Assembly: GCA_902494135.1 (NCBI GenBank)
Contig: CABUSE010000014.1
Location: 1 to 16,959, forward strand
Length of the DNA stretch: 16,959 bases
From: an uncultured Collinsella sp.
Lineage (GTDB): Bacteria > Actinomycetota > Coriobacteriia > Coriobacteriales > Coriobacteriaceae
Reading direction: 5' to 3'
In this document: piece by piece, positions 7,740-15,363 of the stretch
How the letters are laid out: each line of letters opens with the position of its first letter
Position numbering within the stretch: the stretch's first letter is position 1
Program-made: the position numbers and the translations under genes
The notes under the pieces: model-generated
The model's database searches: none
What the model was told of the DNA's origin: nothing
What the model saw: only the letters and a program-made list of their open reading frames with translations

Positions 7740-8783
7740 TTAAGCCTCCAGAGGATGAGGGGGCACCGATTCGCCGGCGGCAAGGGCAGCCTCGCAGGCC
7801 ACCACATCACGCTCGATCTCATCGACCAGCGCCATAAACTCCTCGTACGTGGAACAGCGCACCACATGGGCACGCCAAGCGGCGGCATGGGGCATGCCTT
7901 TTAAGTACCAGCTTGCGTACGTGCGGGCACGCGACATGAGCGGCAGGAGCTCATGCGTCAGCGTTAGGTGCTCACGCAGGGCGTCAAGGCGCTCAACGGA
8001 GCTGCGTGCCGGCACCGGTATGCCATCGAACGCAAGGGCGCGAGCATCACCGAACACCCAGGGATTACCGTAGATGCCGCGCGCGATAAACACCGCGCTG
8101 GCACCCGAGCTGCGCAGATGCTCCGCGGCATCCTCGGCGCAGAACACATCGCCCGAACCGATAACGGGAATCTCGACGGCATCGGCCACCTCATCGACGA
8201 CCGACCAATCGGCCTGGCCCGTGTAGAGCTGCGTGGCGCAACGACCATGCACGGCGACTGCGGCAGCCCCTGCGCCCTCAAGCATCTGAGCAAATGTCGC
8301 GGCATTGCGGTCCTCGGCATAAAAGCCTTTGCGAATCTTGACGGTCACGGGCACATGCGCCGCGCCCACCGCCGCCTCGACGATTTTCTCGGCCAGGTCG
8401 GGCGTGCGCATAAGGGCCGAGCCCTCGCCCTTGGTGACAACCTTGCGGGCAGGACAGGCCATGTTGATGTCGATGAGCGACAGGCGATCGCCAACGCGCT
8501 CCTCGACGGCGGCGACGGCGCTCGCAAACTGATCGGGCTTGGAGCCAAAGAGCTGCACGCAAATCTGCTGCTCCTCGTCGGCCGGTAGCACCAGGCGCCA
8601 GGTCTTGTTGCTGGCATAGGCAAGGCCCGCCACGCTCACCATCTCGCTGTAGGCAAGGTTGGCACCGCGGCGGCGGCACATGATGCGGTAGGCAGGGTCG
8701 GTCACGCCCGCCATGGGAGCCATAAGGAACGGCTGCTCGGCATAGGCGCCCAGCAGCCGCTTGCTGTATTCAGAAAGCGCCAT
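7740..8783 (-). CDS. dusB: tRNA-dihydrouridine synthase (DusB type)
   Basis: An FMN-dependent enzyme that reduces uridine to dihydrouridine in tRNA using NADPH. The 347-residue protein starts its TIM barrel with LMAPMAGVTD (20-29), carries the catalytic cysteine C110 in NMACPARKV, then KIRKGF, HGR, TGQADW, GSGDV and GIYGNPWVF of the FMN site, and ends with a small helical domain. The pattern fits the bacterial DusB group; assignment to DusB over other Dus types is by general resemblance. The ATG at 8783 lies 4 nt after the lepA stop. Only a weak AGG ribosome binding site is present, so translation is probably coupled to lepA. dusB between lepA and hemW is an unusual insertion relative to the Firmicutes order. 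Confidence 0.9.
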   Translation of the reverse strand: MALSEYSKRLLGAYAEQPFLMAPMAGVTDPAYRIMCRRRGANLAYSEMVSVAGLAYASNKTWRLVLPADEEQQICVQLFGSKPDQFASAVAAVEERVGDRLSLIDINMACPARKVVTKGEGSALMRTPDLAEKIVEAAVGAAHVPVTVKIRKGFYAEDRNAATFAQMLEGAGAAAVAVHGRCATQLYTGQADWSVVDEVADAVEIPVIGSGDVFCAEDAAEHLRSSGASAVFIARGIYGNPWVFGDARALAFDGIPVPARSSVERLDALREHLTLTHELLPLMSRARTYASWYLKGMPHAAAWRAHVVRCSTYEEFMALVDEIERDVVACEAALAAGESVPPHPLEA

Positions 8784-8787
8784 AGAC

Positions 8788-10599
8788 CTACTCGTCCACC
8801 TTGAGGATCGCCATAAAGGCCTCCTGCGGGACCTCGACCGATCCGATGGCCTTCATGCGCTTCTTGCCCTCTTTCTGCTTCTCGAGCAGCTTGCGCTTAC
8901 GCGAGATATCGCCGCCGTAGCACTTGGCAAGCACGTCCTTGCGACGCGCCTTGACGGTGGAGCGGGCAATGATCTTGTTGCCGATAGCACCCTGGATGGG
9001 CACCTCGAACAGCTGACGCGGGATGATCTCCTTAAGCTTGTCGCATAGGCCACGGGCCAGACCATAGGCCTTGTCCTTGTGGACGATAAACGACAGCGCG
9101 TCCACCTCGTCGCCCGAAAGCAAGATGTCGAGCTTCACAAGCTCGGATGGACGATACTCATTGAACTCGTAGTCGAGCGAGGCATAGCCCTTGGTGCGAC
9201 TCTTGAGCTGGTCAAAGAAGTCCAAGATGAGCTCGGCAAGCGGCATATCGAAGCGCATCTCGACCGATTTGCTCGTCAGGTGGATCATGTCGGTCGTGAC
9301 GCCGCGGTGGTCGATGGCGAGCTGCATGACGGCGCCCGTGTACTCAGGCGGGCAGATGATCTTTGCCTTGAGGTAGGGTTCCTCGATACGCTCGATGCGC
9401 GTGGCCTCGGGAAGGTCCTGCGGGCTGCGGACATCGATCATTTCGCCGTCAGTCTTGTAGACGTGATAGTCGACCGAGGGACTCGTGGCAATGAGGTCCA
9501 AGTTGAACTCGCGCTCCAGACGCTCCTTGACGACTTCCATGTGCAGCAGGCCCAGGAAGCCAACGCGGAAGCCAAAGCCGAGCGCCACCGAGGTCTCGGG
9601 CTCCCACACCAACGAGGGGTCGTTGACGTGCAGCTTATCGAGCGCGTCGCGCAGGTTCTCGTAGTCCTTGTTATCGATCGGAAACAGACCCGTATAGACC
9701 ATGGGCTTGGCCTCGCGGTAACCGGGAAGCGGCTCGGGACAGGGATTCGACGCCCACGTGAGGGTATCGCCCACGCGAACGGCCTCGGGATCCTTCAGGC
9801 CCGTGACCACGTATCCGACCTCGCCGACCGTCAGCGCGTCGACCGGGGTCTCGGCGGGACGCTTGACGCCCACGCCATCGACCAAAAAGTCGCCCTTTGC
9901 CTGCATCATGCGCAGGGTATCGCCCTTTTTGATGGAGCCGTCAAAGACGCGCACCGTGGCCACCACGCCGCGATACTCGTCAAAGTACGAATCCAGAATG
10001 AGCGCTTTGAGCGGAGCATTTGCATCGCCCTTGGGCGGAGAGATCAAAAAGACGATGGACTCTAGCAGATCGTGAATACCCTCGCCGGTCTTGCCCGAGA
10101 CACACACGGCATCATCGGCAGGGATCGCCAAGTCATCCTCGATCTCGGTCTTGACCTCATCGGGATGAGCCGAGGGCAGGTCGATCTTGTTGATGGCCGG
10201 CACAATGTCCAGATTGGCGTTCATGGCGAGCGTCGCATTGGAGACGGTCTGCGCCTCGACACCCTGGGTGGCATCGACGACGAGCACCGCACCCTCGCAG
10301 GCGGCCAGCGAACGCGAGACTTCGTAGGTAAAGTCAACGTGGCCCGGCGTATCGATCAGGTTGAACTGATACGTCTCGCCATCATCGGCGTCATAGGACA
10401 CGCGAACGGCATTGGACTTGATCGTGATGCCGCGCTCGCGCTCGATATCCATGGTGTCGAGCAGTTGCGACTCCATGTCGCGCTCGTCGACGGTATGGGT
10501 GAGCTCGAGGATGCGGTCACTGATCGTGGACTTGCCATGGTCGATGTGCGCAACGATCGAGAAGTTGCGGATGTGGGAAATGTCAATTGAAGTATTCAT
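8788..10599 (-). CDS. lepA: Elongation factor 4 (LepA), ribosomal GTPase
   Basis: A translational GTPase that acts on the ribosome in initiation, 30S assembly or back-translocation; the role is still debated. The 603 residues match the usual length. The P-loop AHIDHGKST is at 17-25, followed by ERERGITIK, DTPGHVDF, NKID and the C-terminal RRKDVLAKCYGGDISRKRKL and KRMKAIGSVEVPQEAF that are typical of LepA. The start at 10599 (MNTSIDISHIRNF) fits the family; the open frame upstream runs into the rpsT terminator and is not coding. Only a weak TAAG match to a ribosome binding site is present, while a TAAGAT -10-like box sits 7 nt before the ATG, so the message may be leaderless. It is the first gene of a ten-gene run that continues to era. 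Confidence 0.97.
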   Translation of the reverse strand: MNTSIDISHIRNFSIVAHIDHGKSTISDRILELTHTVDERDMESQLLDTMDIERERGITIKSNAVRVSYDADDGETYQFNLIDTPGHVDFTYEVSRSLAACEGAVLVVDATQGVEAQTVSNATLAMNANLDIVPAINKIDLPSAHPDEVKTEIEDDLAIPADDAVCVSGKTGEGIHDLLESIVFLISPPKGDANAPLKALILDSYFDEYRGVVATVRVFDGSIKKGDTLRMMQAKGDFLVDGVGVKRPAETPVDALTVGEVGYVVTGLKDPEAVRVGDTLTWASNPCPEPLPGYREAKPMVYTGLFPIDNKDYENLRDALDKLHVNDPSLVWEPETSVALGFGFRVGFLGLLHMEVVKERLEREFNLDLIATSPSVDYHVYKTDGEMIDVRSPQDLPEATRIERIEEPYLKAKIICPPEYTGAVMQLAIDHRGVTTDMIHLTSKSVEMRFDMPLAELILDFFDQLKSRTKGYASLDYEFNEYRPSELVKLDILLSGDEVDALSFIVHKDKAYGLARGLCDKLKEIIPRQLFEVPIQGAIGNKIIARSTVKARRKDVLAKCYGGDISRKRKLLEKQKEGKKRMKAIGSVEVPQEAFMAILKVDE

Positions 10600-10606
10600 G
10601 CGGACT

Positions 10607-10612
10607 ATCTTA
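10607..10612 (-). promoter_or_regulatory. Possible -10 box for a leaderless lepA transcript
   Basis: TAAGAT on the minus strand ends 7 nt before the lepA ATG, so the expected start of transcription is at or 1 nt before the ATG. This TANNNT-to-start spacing is typical of leaderless actinobacterial genes. No clear -35 was found; the 16-18 nt upstream position falls in the rpsT terminator. Confidence 0.4.
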
Positions 10613-10624
10613 CCCGAGCGATAC

Positions 10625-10661
10625 AAAAAATGGAGCCTGTTCCATAAAACAGGCTCCATTT
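10625..10661 (-). terminator. Rho-independent terminator of rpsT
   Basis: A perfect 14-bp stem, AAATGGAGCCTGTT paired with AACAGGCTCCATTT (10661-10648 with 10641-10628), with a 6-nt loop. On the minus strand it runs into TTTTTT (10630-10625). It begins 34 nt after the rpsT stop and ends 25 nt before lepA. The A-rich other side makes it potentially bidirectional, but no plus-strand gene needs it. Confidence 0.92.
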
Positions 10662-10695
10662 ATGCGCGTAATCTGTGTGGTGTGAAATTTACAAC

Positions 10696-10962
10696 TTAGG
10701 CGTTGATGCTGTTCACGAGCTTGGCAAGACCGGACTTGCGGTTGGAAGCCTGGTTCTTGTGGATAACATGCTTGGCGGCAGCCATGTCAAGACGCTTGGT
10801 GACGATCTTGAGGGCAGCCTGGGCCTTCTCGGCGTCGCCCTCGGCGACGGCGGACTGGACGTGCTTGGTCAGCGTCTTGAGCTCGGACTTGACAGCCTTG
10901 TTACGCATGCGAGCTGCCTCATTGGTGCGGATACGCTTCTTCTGAGACTTGATGTTTGCCAC
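10696..10962 (-). CDS. rpsT: 30S ribosomal protein S20
   Basis: Primary 16S rRNA-binding protein of the small subunit. It has 88 residues and is rich in Lys, Arg and Ala. It begins (V/M)ANIKSQKKRIRTNEAAR and contains HKNQASNRKSGLAKLVN near the end, both hallmarks of S20. The start is GTG at 10962 with AAAGGA about 9 nt upstream. The reading frame stays open for 23 codons more, but that stretch is the transcribed leader and has no S20 similarity. It is monocistronic as far as the sequence shows, with its own extended -10 promoter and a strong terminator. S20 is often autoregulated at translation, and the non-ATG start fits weak, regulatable initiation. The position between holA and lepA is the conserved one. 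Confidence 0.97.
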   Translation of the reverse strand: MANIKSQKKRIRTNEAARMRNKAVKSELKTLTKHVQSAVAEGDAEKAQAALKIVTKRLDMAAAKHVIHKNQASNRKSGLAKLVNSINA

Positions 10963-10989
10963 TTCTGGAGTTCCTTTCGAGTTCCTTGC

Positions 10990-11027
10990 AAAAAATGTAT
11001 GACACCTCTGAGACACGGTGAGGTCAT
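10990..11027 (-). promoter_or_regulatory. Possible attenuator hairpin in the rpsT leader
   Basis: In the leader between the rpsT promoter and its start, minus-strand ATGACCTC (11027-11020) can pair with GAGGTGTCAT (11008-10999) as an 8-bp stem with a 2-nt bulge and an 11-nt loop. After ACA comes a run of six T (10995-10990). It resembles a weak intrinsic terminator and could mediate S20 feedback, but the stem is imperfect. Confidence 0.25.
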
Positions 11028-11037
11028 GCAAGCGCCT

Positions 11038-11046
11038 ACTATAGCA
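11038..11046 (-). promoter_or_regulatory. rpsT extended -10 promoter
   Basis: The minus strand reads TGCTATAGT, an extended -10 (TGn plus TATAGT, a 5/6 match). No good -35 lies 16-18 nt upstream, which is usual for extended -10 promoters. Transcription would start near 11031, giving a leader of about 70 nt. Confidence 0.6.
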
Positions 11047-11095
11047 CGCTCCCCCTCAAAGGGATAGAACGAATTTGCCAAATAGGCAGGTATCA

Positions 11096-12058
11096 TCACG
11101 ATTTTCTCAAGATGTTCGTAATCCAGAGCAAAAGCGCGGTCTGAGAATCGGCCGAACCCTTGAGTGCGAGCTCTACATCGACCGCCCCCTCGAGCGCTGC
11201 GACGAGCTCTGCCATCGAAAAGCGACGTGCCCAGGTCAGGTGATTCTTGACCTGCCAGGACTGAAGCTTGAGCGTTGCGGCCAGCTCACGACCCTGACCG
11301 CGCGCATCGAGCGCCTTGGCGACGATTAGCTCGCGGATGCGGCCGCACAGCAACGTGTAAGTCCACACGTAGCTCTTGGCGGGCAGTAGATTGAAGAGCT
11401 CGAGCGAGCGTCGCATGTCACGGGCCGAGACCGCATTGAGAAAGTCCCAGGGTTGAACCTCGGCCGTACGTACAATCCAGCGCTCAACGTCGGCAAGCTC
11501 AATCTGGGGTGCCTCGACCATCTGAGCAAGCTTGGCCAAATCGTTATCGAGCATGCGAGTGTTTTCACCCGAACGCGAGACGAGTTCCTCGGCGGCCGCC
11601 GTCGAGATCGACTTGCCGTGCTGCGTCGCCATCTGCTGCACGCGGCGCGGAAGCTCCCAGCGCTTGGTGCCGGAGCAATCGATCACGGCCTTCTTGTCGA
11701 TCTTGGCGATCGCCTTATACAGGCGCGTGTTCTTGGCAAGCGAGTCGGCGATGATAAGGCAAACCGTTGTGGGGTTAGGACTCGCCAGATAGTCGACAAG
11801 CGGCTCGGAGATCGCTTTGGCGAGTTTTGAGCAGCCGTCAAGGATTACCAGGCGAAACTCGCTGCCCATGGGAAAGGTGTTGAGCGATCCGATAATCGAC
11901 TCGATATCGGGGTCTTTGGTCATATCGCGCTCGTCGAGGTTGAACTCGACCATGCCCGTCTTTTCCAGACGCGCTTTCATACGAGAGACGGCGTGATCGC
12001 GCTTGACTCCGTCGGTACCGACGATCAGATATGCCGGCAGCAAACCGGTTTCGGACAT
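11096..12058 (-). CDS. holA: DNA polymerase III subunit delta
   Basis: The delta subunit of the clamp loader, which opens the beta sliding clamp. It has 320 residues, close to the usual 320-345. HolA is poorly conserved, and the call rests on three points. The opening AYLIVGTDGVKRDHAV matches the family's first strand and helix. LVILDGCSKLAKA and the following SPNPTTVCLIIAD fit the AAA+-like domain. NTRMLDNDLAKLAQMV and LLCGRIRELIVAKAL fit the collar domain, and the gene lies between comEC and rpsT, where holA is normally found. The ATG at 12058 follows GGGAGGGGAG at suitable spacing; an upstream in-frame ATG would start inside the promoter. A good promoter of its own lies in the 78-nt gap after comEC. 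Confidence 0.9.
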   Translation of the reverse strand: MSETGLLPAYLIVGTDGVKRDHAVSRMKARLEKTGMVEFNLDERDMTKDPDIESIIGSLNTFPMGSEFRLVILDGCSKLAKAISEPLVDYLASPNPTTVCLIIADSLAKNTRLYKAIAKIDKKAVIDCSGTKRWELPRRVQQMATQHGKSISTAAAEELVSRSGENTRMLDNDLAKLAQMVEAPQIELADVERWIVRTAEVQPWDFLNAVSARDMRRSLELFNLLPAKSYVWTYTLLCGRIRELIVAKALDARGQGRELAATLKLQSWQVKNHLTWARRFSMAELVAALEGAVDVELALKGSADSQTALLLWITNILRKS

Positions 12059-12098
12059 TGCGCTCCCCTCCCGCGGGCCTTCGTATTCGTTCCGTGCC

Positions 12099-12128
12099 AT
12101 TCTAGCCCAGGGGCCCACCACACGCCAA
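12099..12128 (-). promoter_or_regulatory. holA promoter
   Basis: On the minus strand TTGGCG (12128-12123) is followed after 18 nt by TAGAAT (12104-12099), a 5/6 match to the -10 consensus. Transcription would start about 35 nt before the holA ATG. It separates expression of the essential holA from the competence genes upstream. Confidence 0.6.
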
Positions 12129-12136
12129 CGACGTCG

Positions 12137-14440
12137 TCACGGTTGCTGGCATCGCATCGCAAAGCCATTCGCAGTCGGCGTGACGGTAATGTCACCGTGT
12201 TCGATAGTGCACGCGAAAACGCCGCCCGTTTCCTTAACGGCATCGATGCAGGCATCGGACGGATGGCCGTATCGATTCCCCTCGCCCGCGCTCGCGAGGG
12301 AAAGCTCGGGCTTCAGGACGTCCAGCAACTCACCATCAACTGAAACCTTAGAGCCGTGATGCCCAAGTTTAAGGACATCGATATCCCCCACCTCCTGCAC
12401 GAATTCCCGTTCTTGGTCGAGCTCGGCATCACCGGTGAGGAGCATACGCAGGCCCTTGCCTTCCTGAACATAAGAGAGCAGCAGGACAAGCGAATCCTCA
12501 TTTCCCTCGCCATCCACGGACTCGAATGGCCACATCACGCGGGCGCAAAATGTGCCGATGTCGACCGTATCCCCACGGCGCACCTGCCGATACTCCACGC
12601 CAGGTCGGTTCAATACCTCGGCAGGAGCATCCTCCAGCGCATCCGCCGCCACGGCAATCGTTCCGACCGAAAACTGTTCGAGCACGGCAGGCAGACCACC
12701 CCAGTGGTCCTCATCCCAATGCGTCACAAAGACGGCATCGATATGGTGCACGTTATTGCGAACCAACGCCGCCACCACGCGCTCGTCGAGCCCGCAGTCG
12801 ACGAGCGCCACTGCGCCGCCCTGGCGAATAAGAATCGCATCGGCCTGGCCCACATCGAGCACCGTCACCGAAGGCGGAGCGAATCGATCCCAGTAGACGT
12901 ACGGAATCGCAGCCAAGAGCACCAGGCATGCAAGCCCCACCGCCATAGGACGTGCACGGGGACGCGGCCACCAGACAAGCAGAACCGCCAGCAAACACGG
13001 CACTAGGTAAATCCACATGCTATCGGGCGGCACGCTCACGGATGCACCCGGCACGGCGGCAAACAGCTGCTCAAAGAACAGCGCGCAACGGGCGGCAATC
13101 ATGGGCACAACGAGCGCCCAAGTCCGCAACGGCGCCAGGAGCGAAAAGGGAACCAGCACGATCGACACGGCGAGCAGTGCGCTCACCACCGGACCGAGGA
13201 CCGCATTTGCCAGCGGAGCAATGAGCGAGAACGTACCGAAGGCAGGAATGGTAATGGGAAGTGTCGCCAGTTGCGAGCACAGCGTGACGGAAAGCATGCT
13301 GGCAACGCCCGACGGAACACTCAGCTCACCCAAAGCGTAGGTCGCATAGGGGCAAAAGCACAGAATGGCTAAGACGCTGGCACATGAAAGCTGAAAGCCC
13401 ATCTCGAACAGAACCGTCGGCCGCAGCAACACAAAGATGGACATGGTAACGAAGAGTGCCGATGCGCCGTGCCGGCGCCGCCCCGCGCCGTTTACGACAA
13501 GCGTCGCGAACACCATGCAGCACGCGCGCACGGCCGAGGGAGACGCGCCCGTAAAAGCAGCGTAGCCCACAAGCGTTATCGCCAATATCGCCCGTTGAAG
13601 ACCGCGTGAGCACCGAGTCTTTTGCAATACACCCTCGATTACAAACCCCACGATTGCCAAATGGCTGCCCGAGACGGCGATAAGATGCGCCGTTCCCGTC
13701 ACCGAAAACCAGTCGCCCGCCGGCTGGGCGCGCAGCTCGGCCGAACGACCGCAGACGACACCGGCTATGAGTGCACGCGCCGGGTCGGTCGCAGGCGCGA
13801 TGGACGCAAGCAGCCCATTTCGCATCCGAAGAAGCGGCCCCGGAGAGTCTTCATCGACCGACAAAATCCGAACGACTTTAACCTTGCGCACCTCGCCTCG
13901 GAGAACGCGCGATCGTCCATACGCATCGTTCTCAAAACGTGAAACGCGACCGATAACACGCACGTGCGCCCCGACCTTGAGCTCGAGGTCGCACGATAGG
14001 CGAACCATTGCCAAGTTCTTACCGTCCGTGCGTGCCTCGCAGGTATAGGAATACACGTCGTCGTTTATGGATGGGTCACCCTGCACGACAAACTCAAGGC
14101 TGCTTGCCGCTCGACCGTCGAGCGCCTTCGAGGCGCTTAGCACGCCCACAGCCCACCACGCCGAGACGACCGCTCCCGCCACGAGACCGACGGAAGCGGC
14201 ATACAGCCACCGCTTCCAAGGGGCAAGCCGCGCACAAGATTGAGCCAGCACAACGAATACCGCCGCCGTAACGGGAATGGCCCATAGCGGCCCGACCGCC
14301 GAAGCCCGCTCCCGCAGCAGCGCATCGGCGGCCACGTTGAGCACCAAGGCGCAGCTCATGCACATGCCGGCACACAGGGCCATCGTCCACGTCATCAGAG
14401 GCCGCGGAGGCATCACATGCTCGCACTCGGTCGCACTCAT
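12137..14440 (-). CDS. comEC: ComEC/Rec2-type DNA uptake channel
   Basis: The inner-membrane channel that brings single-stranded DNA into the cell during natural transformation. At 767 residues it is full length. N-terminal membrane helices and an OB-like region (about 115-195) are followed by the Competence membrane domain with TGTAHLIAVSGSHLA (248-262), many helices to about 515, and a C-terminal metallo-beta-lactamase domain. The latter shows VLDVGQADAILI (527-538), the metal motif THWDEDHWGG (573-582), LTGDAE (668-673) and KLGHHGS (691-697). Key metal ligands appear intact, so this domain may still be a nuclease. The ATG overlaps the comEA stop as ATGA and has no good ribosome binding site of its own, so translation is coupled to comEA. 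No frameshift or stop interrupts the gene. Confidence 0.96.
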   Translation of the reverse strand: MSATECEHVMPPRPLMTWTMALCAGMCMSCALVLNVAADALLRERASAVGPLWAIPVTAAVFVVLAQSCARLAPWKRWLYAASVGLVAGAVVSAWWAVGVLSASKALDGRAASSLEFVVQGDPSINDDVYSYTCEARTDGKNLAMVRLSCDLELKVGAHVRVIGRVSRFENDAYGRSRVLRGEVRKVKVVRILSVDEDSPGPLLRMRNGLLASIAPATDPARALIAGVVCGRSAELRAQPAGDWFSVTGTAHLIAVSGSHLAIVGFVIEGVLQKTRCSRGLQRAILAITLVGYAAFTGASPSAVRACCMVFATLVVNGAGRRRHGASALFVTMSIFVLLRPTVLFEMGFQLSCASVLAILCFCPYATYALGELSVPSGVASMLSVTLCSQLATLPITIPAFGTFSLIAPLANAVLGPVVSALLAVSIVLVPFSLLAPLRTWALVVPMIAARCALFFEQLFAAVPGASVSVPPDSMWIYLVPCLLAVLLVWWPRPRARPMAVGLACLVLLAAIPYVYWDRFAPPSVTVLDVGQADAILIRQGGAVALVDCGLDERVVAALVRNNVHHIDAVFVTHWDEDHWGGLPAVLEQFSVGTIAVAADALEDAPAEVLNRPGVEYRQVRRGDTVDIGTFCARVMWPFESVDGEGNEDSLVLLLSYVQEGKGLRMLLTGDAELDQEREFVQEVGDIDVLKLGHHGSKVSVDGELLDVLKPELSLASAGEGNRYGHPSDACIDAVKETGGVFACTIEHGDITVTPTANGFAMRCQQP

Positions 14441-15150
14441 ACGCAGATGGAATCTTTGATTTTGGCAAGCTTCTTCTCGCCGATTCCCGACACACGCATC
14501 AGATCGTCAACCGAGGCAAAAGCACCGTTCTTTGTCCGCTCATCGATAATCGACTGGGCCATGGAGGGACCGATGCCCGAGAGCGTCTGCAGCTCTGCCG
14601 CGCTTGCCGTATTAATGTTTACTAGGCCTGTTGCGCCACTCACGCCCGATGATGCGGAAGCCCCACCATCAACACCAGCTTCCGCAATGGACGCCTGCTG
14701 CTCCCCTACCGTTGGAACGTGAATCTTCTGTCCATCGACGACCTTAGATGCCCGATTGAGCCCCGTAACGTCTGCCTCGGGCGCCAGCCCGCCGGCGGCA
14801 TCAATCGCCTGAGCCACCCGCGCGCCGTCCTTGAGACGATATACACCGGGCGACACAACGGCGCCATCAACATCGACATAAACCTCTGCCGCGGCAGACG
14901 CCTTAGGCGAAGAGCCTTCGGATGTCTTTCCGCTCGAGGCATCGCCGGATCCCGGCTCCACTAACGAACCCGAACCATCAGTGTGCTCAAACGACACACT
15001 GCCGGCACCGCCGCCAAGGTTCGCCATCGCCAGTCCACTCGCCATCGCAATGACGACCAGTATCGCCATCACCACTGCCTTATGACCGAGCAGCTTGTCC
15101 GCCAAGCGGTCCATCCGTTTGACCCGTTCGTGTTGTTCGCGCTGCGCCAT
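14437..15150 (-). CDS. comEA: ComEA-type competence DNA receptor
   Basis: A membrane-anchored DNA-binding protein that captures incoming DNA for ComEC. The 237-residue protein has a charged N-terminus, one membrane helix (about 25-45), a Ser/Gly-rich linker (47-85), an SLBB domain (about 89-147, VYVDVDGAVVSPGVYRL), a second Ala/Gly/Ser linker, and tandem helix-hairpin-helix motifs at 177-236 (LVNINTASAAELQTLSGIG and VSGIGEKKLAKI). This is the standard ComEA architecture. The ATG at 15150 has GGGAGG 7 nt upstream; longer in-frame starts would run into the promoter. It is the first gene of a two-gene operon with comEC. A promoter candidate with an internal palindrome lies just upstream. Confidence 0.95.
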   Translation of the reverse strand: MAQREQHERVKRMDRLADKLLGHKAVVMAILVVIAMASGLAMANLGGGAGSVSFEHTDGSGSLVEPGSGDASSGKTSEGSSPKASAAAEVYVDVDGAVVSPGVYRLKDGARVAQAIDAAGGLAPEADVTGLNRASKVVDGQKIHVPTVGEQQASIAEAGVDGGASASSGVSGATGLVNINTASAAELQTLSGIGPSMAQSIIDERTKNGAFASVDDLMRVSGIGEKKLAKIKDSICV

Positions 15151-15200
15151 AGCAAAACCTCCCAACAACATCGTGTCAGGAAAAGAGTCCTGCAACAGCC

Positions 15201-15228
15201 ATTCTCCAAAACCGGTTTTCGCGGTCAA
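15201..15228 (-). promoter_or_regulatory. comEA promoter candidate with 12-bp palindrome in the spacer
   Basis: On the minus strand TTGACC (15228-15223) is followed after 16 nt by GAGAAT (15206-15201), a 4/6 match to the -10. The spacer holds the perfect palindrome AAAACCGGTTTT (15219-15208), placed where a bound protein would block or remodel RNA polymerase. The leader would be about 44 nt. Confidence 0.4.
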
Positions 15229-15320
15229 ACCAAAAGCCGACCAAAACCTTGCGAAATACTGTCCATTTATTCAGGCACACGTCAGCAAATGAACACTTAG
15301 CCGCAAAATGCCCAGATAGC

Positions 15321-15353
15321 AAAAGACCGACGATGCAGACGCATCGTCGGTCT
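15321..15353 (-). terminator. Rho-independent terminator of gmk-rpoZ-thiI
   Basis: A perfect 13-bp stem AGACCGACGATGC / GCATCGTCGGTCT with a 4-nt loop. It starts 10 nt after the thiI stop and is followed on the minus strand by a short TTTT run. It separates the thiI unit from comEA. Confidence 0.88.
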
Positions 15354-15363
15354 ATGCACAAAA

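Noticed and set aside
10600..10659. Upstream extension of LepA
   Set aside because: The extra 20 codons run through the rpsT terminator hairpin and do not resemble LepA.
10963..11031. N-terminal extension of S20 in the same frame
   Set aside because: The extension starts inside the leader, has no similarity to S20, and a proper ribosome binding site precedes the GTG that gives the family N-terminus.
11060..11095. Terminator for holA (TGCC/GGCA inverted repeat)
   Set aside because: The stem is only 4-5 bp and no T-run follows in the direction of transcription.
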